Shown: one piece after another, positions 50,698 through 53,581 of the stretch
Layout: every line of letters begins with the position of its first letter
Numbering within the stretch: the stretch's first letter is position 1
Source: Oscillospiraceae bacterium
GTDB taxonomy: Bacteria; Bacillota; Clostridia; Oscillospirales; Oscillospiraceae
Assembly (NCBI GenBank): GCA_902779945.1
Contig: CACZDN010000018.1
Span: 1-53,581, forward strand
Length of the DNA stretch: 53,581 nt
Direction of reading: 5' to 3'
The notes under the pieces: generated by a model
Told to the model about the DNA's origin: nothing
What the model saw: only the letters and a program-made list of their open reading frames with translations
The model's database searches: none
Translations under genes and position numbers: made by a program

Positions 50698-52292
50698 CCT
50701 TTTGAAACGGTGTAACGCCAACGCATTGGGAGCAAATTCAGGAATACATCGATCGTATCATCATCTACAATGACCATTTTATCCAGAAGCATACTGTAAA
50801 ACGCTTCATCGTAAACAGCGCCGTCCAGGATCTCCTGAATCGCTTTCCCAATATCGAAGATCAATTGTTGCTGTTTTTCTTTGATCTCTTTTTGTTTGTC
50901 CAAATTTACGATCGCGTTCTGTATAGATGTCAAGTCTTTATCATACCGCGCTCTGGCTTCATAGAACTCATCTTTGGAAATAGCAGAAGAAGTATAAAGA
51001 TCGATCAGTTTTTTCTGCTTTTCTTGAACGCCCAGCATTTGCTCGCGAAGGTCGCTGACGCTTGCTGAACCGTTGTCCGATGCAATGATGGACTGGACGA
51101 CAGAAACCAGGTTTTTCTTTACCTCGCTGCGATTGTAGTTGAGTTCATTGGTGACAAGGGACATGATGTGTTCCGCTGCCTCGTTACGAATACTGCGTGA
51201 GGTGCAGCCAACGGTCTCGCCGGTCTGATCCTTGTGCTCGCTTCCATATTTGGCGGCATTATAACAGCGCCACGACTTATACCGAGTGCCGTCCTGACGG
51301 GTCTTGTATCGCGAAACATAGCTTGCGCCGCAGCGCCCGCATTTGATTTTACCCGAAAATGGATAGCGGTTGCTATGCTTCGCTTTTCCTTCCGGGGAGA
51401 GAGATTTAGCGTCGAGAATTCGATTTGCCTCATCAAACAGTTCGCGGGAAATGATGGGCGCATGATGGTTTTTTAGGATAACAAATTCTTCCTGGCCGCG
51501 GTTGTATTTCTTCTCGTGTGAAAGAAAATCCGGCGTATAAGTTTTCTTTTGAACAAGGTCGCCACAGTATTTTTCGTTCCGAATAATTCTCAGAATAACG
51601 GTGTTGCTCCATTTTTTCACACGCATAGGGTGGATCCCTTCTTCTTTGAGCTCACGGGCTATAACGTGGGTGCCTTTATTCTCAGTGACAAATTTTTGGA
51701 AGATGAGTCTGACTATTTTGGCGCCTTCTTCATTGATGGTCATTTGTCCATCTTTGACGTCATACCCGAGCATGCTTCGCCCAAAGACGACTCCCTGCTC
51801 CATTTGCCTTTTCTGGCCCCATTTTACGCGTTCCGAAGTCTTCCGGCTTTCCTCCTGCGCAATGGATGCCATAATCGCCAGTCGAAGCTCTGCATCGCCA
51901 TCTAACGTGTTGATACCGTCGTTCATAAAGATGACGCCAATACCTATACGCTTTAACTCCCTTGTATAGAAGATGCTATCCAGCGTGTTGCGTGCAAAGC
52001 GTGAGATTTCCTTTGTAATGATCAGATCGAAGGCGCCTTGCCTTGCACAATCGATCATACGGTTAAACTCTTTGCGCTTCTTGGTGTTTGTACCCGAGAG
52101 GCCTTCGTCTGCAAAAATACCAAACAACTCCCAGTCGGGGTGATGTTCAATGAACTGCCGGAAGTAGCGCTGTTGGCTTTCAAATGAATTAGCCTGGTCA
52201 TCCTTATCCGTTGATACTCTGCAGTACGCGGCCACACGTTTTCTCGTTTCAATGATTTTTCGGTCCTGATTCATCTGCTCGTATCTGTTCAT
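50601..52292 (-). CDS. Large serine recombinase (site-specific integrase/excisionase)
   Basis: This 563-residue protein has an N-terminal resolvase domain with the catalytic serine S27 in AAYCRVSTDKDDQ. The block GIFADEGLSGTNTKKRKEFNRM and ITKEISRFARNTLD follow. A recombinase domain comes next, then a zinc ribbon (CGRCGASYVSRYK ... GETVGC) and a long coiled coil (about 400-500). It integrates or removes the element at cotJC. Its last ~17 codons (below about 50656) lie in cotJC sequence, antisense, so the C-terminus changes on excision. GAGGAG precedes the ATG at 52292. Confidence 0.93.
   Translation of the reverse strand: MNRYEQMNQDRKIIETRKRVAAYCRVSTDKDDQANSFESQQRYFRQFIEHHPDWELFGIFADEGLSGTNTKKRKEFNRMIDCARQGAFDLIITKEISRFARNTLDSIFYTRELKRIGIGVIFMNDGINTLDGDAELRLAIMASIAQEESRKTSERVKWGQKRQMEQGVVFGRSMLGYDVKDGQMTINEEGAKIVRLIFQKFVTENKGTHVIARELKEEGIHPMRVKKWSNTVILRIIRNEKYCGDLVQKKTYTPDFLSHEKKYNRGQEEFVILKNHHAPIISRELFDEANRILDAKSLSPEGKAKHSNRYPFSGKIKCGRCGASYVSRYKTRQDGTRYKSWRCYNAAKYGSEHKDQTGETVGCTSRSIRNEAAEHIMSLVTNELNYNRSEVKKNLVSVVQSIIASDNGSASVSDLREQMLGVQEKQKKLIDLYTSSAISKDEFYEARARYDKDLTSIQNAIVNLDKQKEIKEKQQQLIFDIGKAIQEILDGAVYDEAFYSMLLDKMVIVDDDTIDVFLNLLPMRWRYTVSKGYFASSEGKRSILDASVPMSVKSPLSSGYGME
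50641..50660. other. Left attachment-site region (cotJC/element junction)
   Basis: The cotJC similarity ends near GACATCGGTACGGA. Typical cotJC would continue with codons for Glu-Leu/Phe-Ala-His, and here it continues with GCATCTAAAATG. The crossover therefore lies at about 50646-50657. Large serine recombinases use a two-base core and cut in short imperfect palindromes; the exact core cannot be set without the right end. Confidence 0.65.
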
Positions 52293-52395
52293 ATCACATA
52301 CTCCTCGCTGTCTTACCTTAACCTCTTATGATGGATAATCAGATTATAATCAACTATAAAACAGGCGTTCGGTTTTCAACACTCAAAACATGAAG

Positions 52396-52602
52396 CTATA
52401 TTGGCTTATTACCGAAGGATGCTTCGCGATACTGGCGCTCGAGTCTCTCAATACACAGGTCACACTGCGAATCTGTGAGCAGATTCCTCTTTTTTAATGA
52501 ATATATCACGGCCTTCTGAAAAATCAGAAAAAAATCCGGGTTGTCTTTCATAGAAAGCTGCGGAATTTGATCACCGACATATGAATAGTCCTTATGGGAC
52601 AA
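52396..52602 (-). CDS. Small protein next to the recombinase, function unknown
   Basis: This 68-residue protein contains FFLIFQKAVIYSLKKRNLLTDSQCDLCIERLERQ, a helical motif seen in small proteins near ICE recombinases. I know no assigned function. It starts with TTG at 52602, eight bases after GGAGGTG on the - strand, a good ribosome site. It lies upstream of the recombinase by about 100 bases, so it may be cotranscribed. A role as a recombination directionality factor is possible but has no direct support. Confidence 0.6.
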   Translation of the reverse strand: MSHKDYSYVGDQIPQLSMKDNPDFFLIFQKAVIYSLKKRNLLTDSQCDLCIERLERQYREASFGNKPI

Positions 52603-52868
52603 TGGGCAACACCTCCGTGTTTATCAAGCTATGTTTGTAAGCTTGACTGATATACGTAGAAGCTTTATCCATCCCAAAAAGGGAGCCCATTGTTCTTTAT
52701 CCCAAGATAGAAGGCTGTTGAGAAAAAAAGATATGTAGTTTATTTAATTATTGTTCTGCGGTGGGCCTAAATAGATCGTATGTAATTTGCATTATGGATA
52801 ATGATTAAATTACAAATCGGACTGTTTTTACCCTCATCACCAACATGCAAAGACAAGGTGAAAAGAGT

Positions 52869-52906
52869 GATAGCAAAGAAATCATAAAGTGTAATTCTTT
52901 GCTATC
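52869..52906. other. Strong hairpin in a gene-free part of the element
   Basis: GATAGCAAAGAA (52869-52880) and TTCTTTGCTATC (52895-52906) form a perfect 12-bp stem with a 14-base loop. The 699 bases from 52603 to 53301 contain no convincing gene. The hairpin may be a terminator or a structured site used in transfer or regulation. Confidence 0.5.
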
Positions 52907-53009
52907 CTCATTACACCATTTTACGACAAGAAACGAAACATAAAGAGCAAATTATTTTGATTTCACCTCCGCCTGTGGCTGCAGGTCCATAGATTTTCAT
53001 CTCCCCGCC

Positions 53010-53160
53010 TTCTTTATGGCCGGGCCGCGAGTTACGGAAGTCTCATTGTCCCCGGAGAGGTCATCGCGGAGGGCAGGTGCCGTCTGCCCATTTTTGCCGT
53101 CTTCTCGCTTGCCGGACGAAAGGAGTGGCCGCTGTCAGATCCGGGACTGTGGAGGTGAGT
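53010..53160. other. GC-rich island inside the AT-rich element
   Basis: About 150 bases are much richer in G+C than the flanking element. They contain a terminator-like GGGCAG(N7)CTGCCC followed by ATTTTTG (53073-53097). The short reading frames here (53016-53210, 53077-53286) do not look like real proteins. It could be a leader of a resistance or regulatory gene, a structured RNA, or a remnant. No function can be assigned. Confidence 0.35.
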
Positions 53161-53262
53161 TCATATTTGATTGGCAAGGTTCAGGCGCATGGGAGGTCTT
53201 CATTAAATAAAGAGCCGAGGAGATATGACTTTTTCTTAAATAGAAGGAATAATTTTATCGAC

Positions 53263-53297
53263 AAAATCCGCCATTATGAAGAATAATGACGGATTTT
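53263..53297. terminator. Terminator-like hairpin behind the HTH gene
   Basis: AAAATCCGCCATTAT (53263-53277) pairs with ATAATGACGGATTTT (53283-53297) with one mismatch and a five-base loop. A and T runs lie at both ends. It starts four bases past the stop of the - strand HTH gene. Confidence 0.65.
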
Positions 53298-53301
53298 AGA
53301 A

Positions 53302-53493
53302 CTATATGGGAAATTTGGATATGTTCTGCGCTATATGTATCAGTATATACTGCCGGAGATCCTCATCCAACTGACCGTCCACAATGCTGTTTCGATCTAT
53401 AAGAGGAGCATAGAGCTCCAAAATGATCTCCAGAGCATCGTGATTGCCGGCGATGGCGGCAGTAAGGGCAATCCTGAAATCCTCACGGTTCAT
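53302..53493 (-). CDS. HTH_16-like regulatory protein of conjugative transposons
   Basis: This 63-residue protein reads MNREDFRIALTAAIAGNHD, then ALEIILELYAPLIDRNSIVDGQ and DEDLRQYILIHIAQNISKFP. The pattern fits the helix-turn-helix (HTH_16) proteins next to sigma-like factors in Tn916 and Tn1549 elements. The ATG at 53493 follows AGGAGG by nine bases and overlaps the stop of the upstream gene by 11 bases, so translation is coupled. The longer frame (to 53556) lies in the sigma-like gene and was rejected. Confidence 0.82.
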   Translation of the reverse strand: MNREDFRIALTAAIAGNHDALEIILELYAPLIDRNSIVDGQLDEDLRQYILIHIAQNISKFPI

Positions 53494-53581
53494 GAGTAGC
53501 AGCCTCCTCTTCCTTAAGGATCTCGCGGAGCTTTTTAATTGCCTGGTATTTTGCATTATAGAAATCTTTTACTTGAAAATG
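53483..53581 (-). CDS. C-terminal end of a sigma-70-like factor (partial)
   Basis: The frame enters from the right edge and reads FYNAKYQAIKKLREILKEEE near its end, with the stop at 53483-53485. The pattern YNARYRAIKKLRELLK is the end of the region-4-like helix-turn-helix of Tn916 ORF7-type sigma factors. It overlaps the HTH_16-like gene by 11 bases. Only 32 codons are visible. Confidence 0.65.
   Translation of the reverse strand, partial: HFQVKDFYNAKYQAIKKLREILKEEEAATHEP

Larger units (their letters stand above)
50656..53581. mobile_element. Intervening integrative element in cotJC (partial, runs off the window)
   Basis: The DNA becomes clearly richer in A+T than the chromosome to its left, and codon use changes. 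At the left edge is a large serine recombinase convergent with cotJC. Further in are a 68-residue protein, a gene-poor stretch, and Tn916/Tn1549-like regulatory genes (HTH_16-like protein and the tail of a sigma-like factor). This composition suggests an integrative conjugative element more than a prophage, but the cargo and right end are outside the window. Confidence 0.8.

Noticed and set aside
51549-51905. 118-codon + strand frame opposite the recombinase
   Set aside because: It is antisense to the conserved catalytic and recombinase domains with no ribosome site.
52293-52395. A definite recombinase promoter
   Set aside because: Several TATAAT- and TTGAAA-like boxes occur in this AT-rich stretch, but no pair has clearly better spacing than the others.
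53016-53286. 64- and 69-codon + strand frames in the GC-rich island
   Set aside because: They overlap each other in two frames, lack a ribosome site and read as low-complexity Ser/Arg peptides.

Overview
The window is a chromosomal stretch of a spore-forming, high-GC member of the Clostridia, most likely Oscillospirales/Oscillospiraceae of the gut type. The evidence is the G+C-rich third-position codon use, an IspH-ribosomal protein S1 fusion (a Clostridia trait), sporulation genes (gerW, cotJA/cotJB/cotJC), a Gram-positive tig-clpP-clpX-lon-ysxC string and Firmicutes-type intergenic repeats. The species cannot be named from the sequence alone.

Layout. 1-6.7 kb: protein quality control (trigger factor, ClpP, ClpX, Lon) and the ribosome-assembly GTPase YsxC, mostly read as one cluster. 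6.7-15.9 kb: a long + strand run with many start/stop overlaps: M50 protease, ScpA/ScpB, DUF2953 protein, GerW, D-Ala-D-Ala carboxypeptidase, RluB-type pseudouridine synthase, HI0933-type flavoprotein, Cmk and the IspH-S1 fusion, closed by a strong terminator. 16-18.2 kb: monoacylglycerol-lipase-like hydrolase and acetate kinase on the - strand, divergent from tmcAL. 19.6-24.5 kb: a complete branched-chain amino acid ABC transporter operon (livJHMGF). 24.8-28.5 kb: prfA, a TsaC-CoaE fusion and an M18 aminopeptidase. 28.8-35.5 kb: TepA-like protease, UppP, FtsK/SpoIIIE, Mini-III and RqcH. 35.6-40.8 kb: PAP2 phosphatase, a small secreted protein, IscU/IscS under a palindromic operator, a Dabb protein, a small lipoprotein and a ferredoxin-fused aldo/keto reductase. 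41-44.8 kb: rbfA-nrnA-truB-ribF and a PepSY protein. 45-49.9 kb: a DEDDh exonuclease, MurF, a HAD phosphatase and two tandem MgtC-like proteins.

50.0 kb to the end is the most interesting part. A fused cotJA-cotJB gene is followed by cotJC, the manganese-catalase-like spore coat gene. cotJC stops matching its family after codon 64, inside the conserved LLTDIGTE motif, and is replaced by AT-richer DNA. That DNA begins with a convergent large serine recombinase and continues past the window edge with Tn916/Tn1549-type regulatory genes (an HTH_16-like protein and a sigma-factor tail). The arrangement resembles the sigK skin elements: a mobile element inside a spore gene, with the recombinase at its edge, that could be excised precisely during sporulation to restore cotJC. 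Here the element looks like an integrative conjugative element rather than a prophage. The other half of cotJC would have to lie beyond the right edge, so the model is testable but not proven here.

Two dispersed repeat families lie in the intergenic gaps: a MITE-like 123-141 bp unit beginning GGCAACACC (three copies) and GTCATCCTGAG palindromes (four copies, one interrupted by a MITE copy). No rRNA, tRNA or CRISPR array was recognised.
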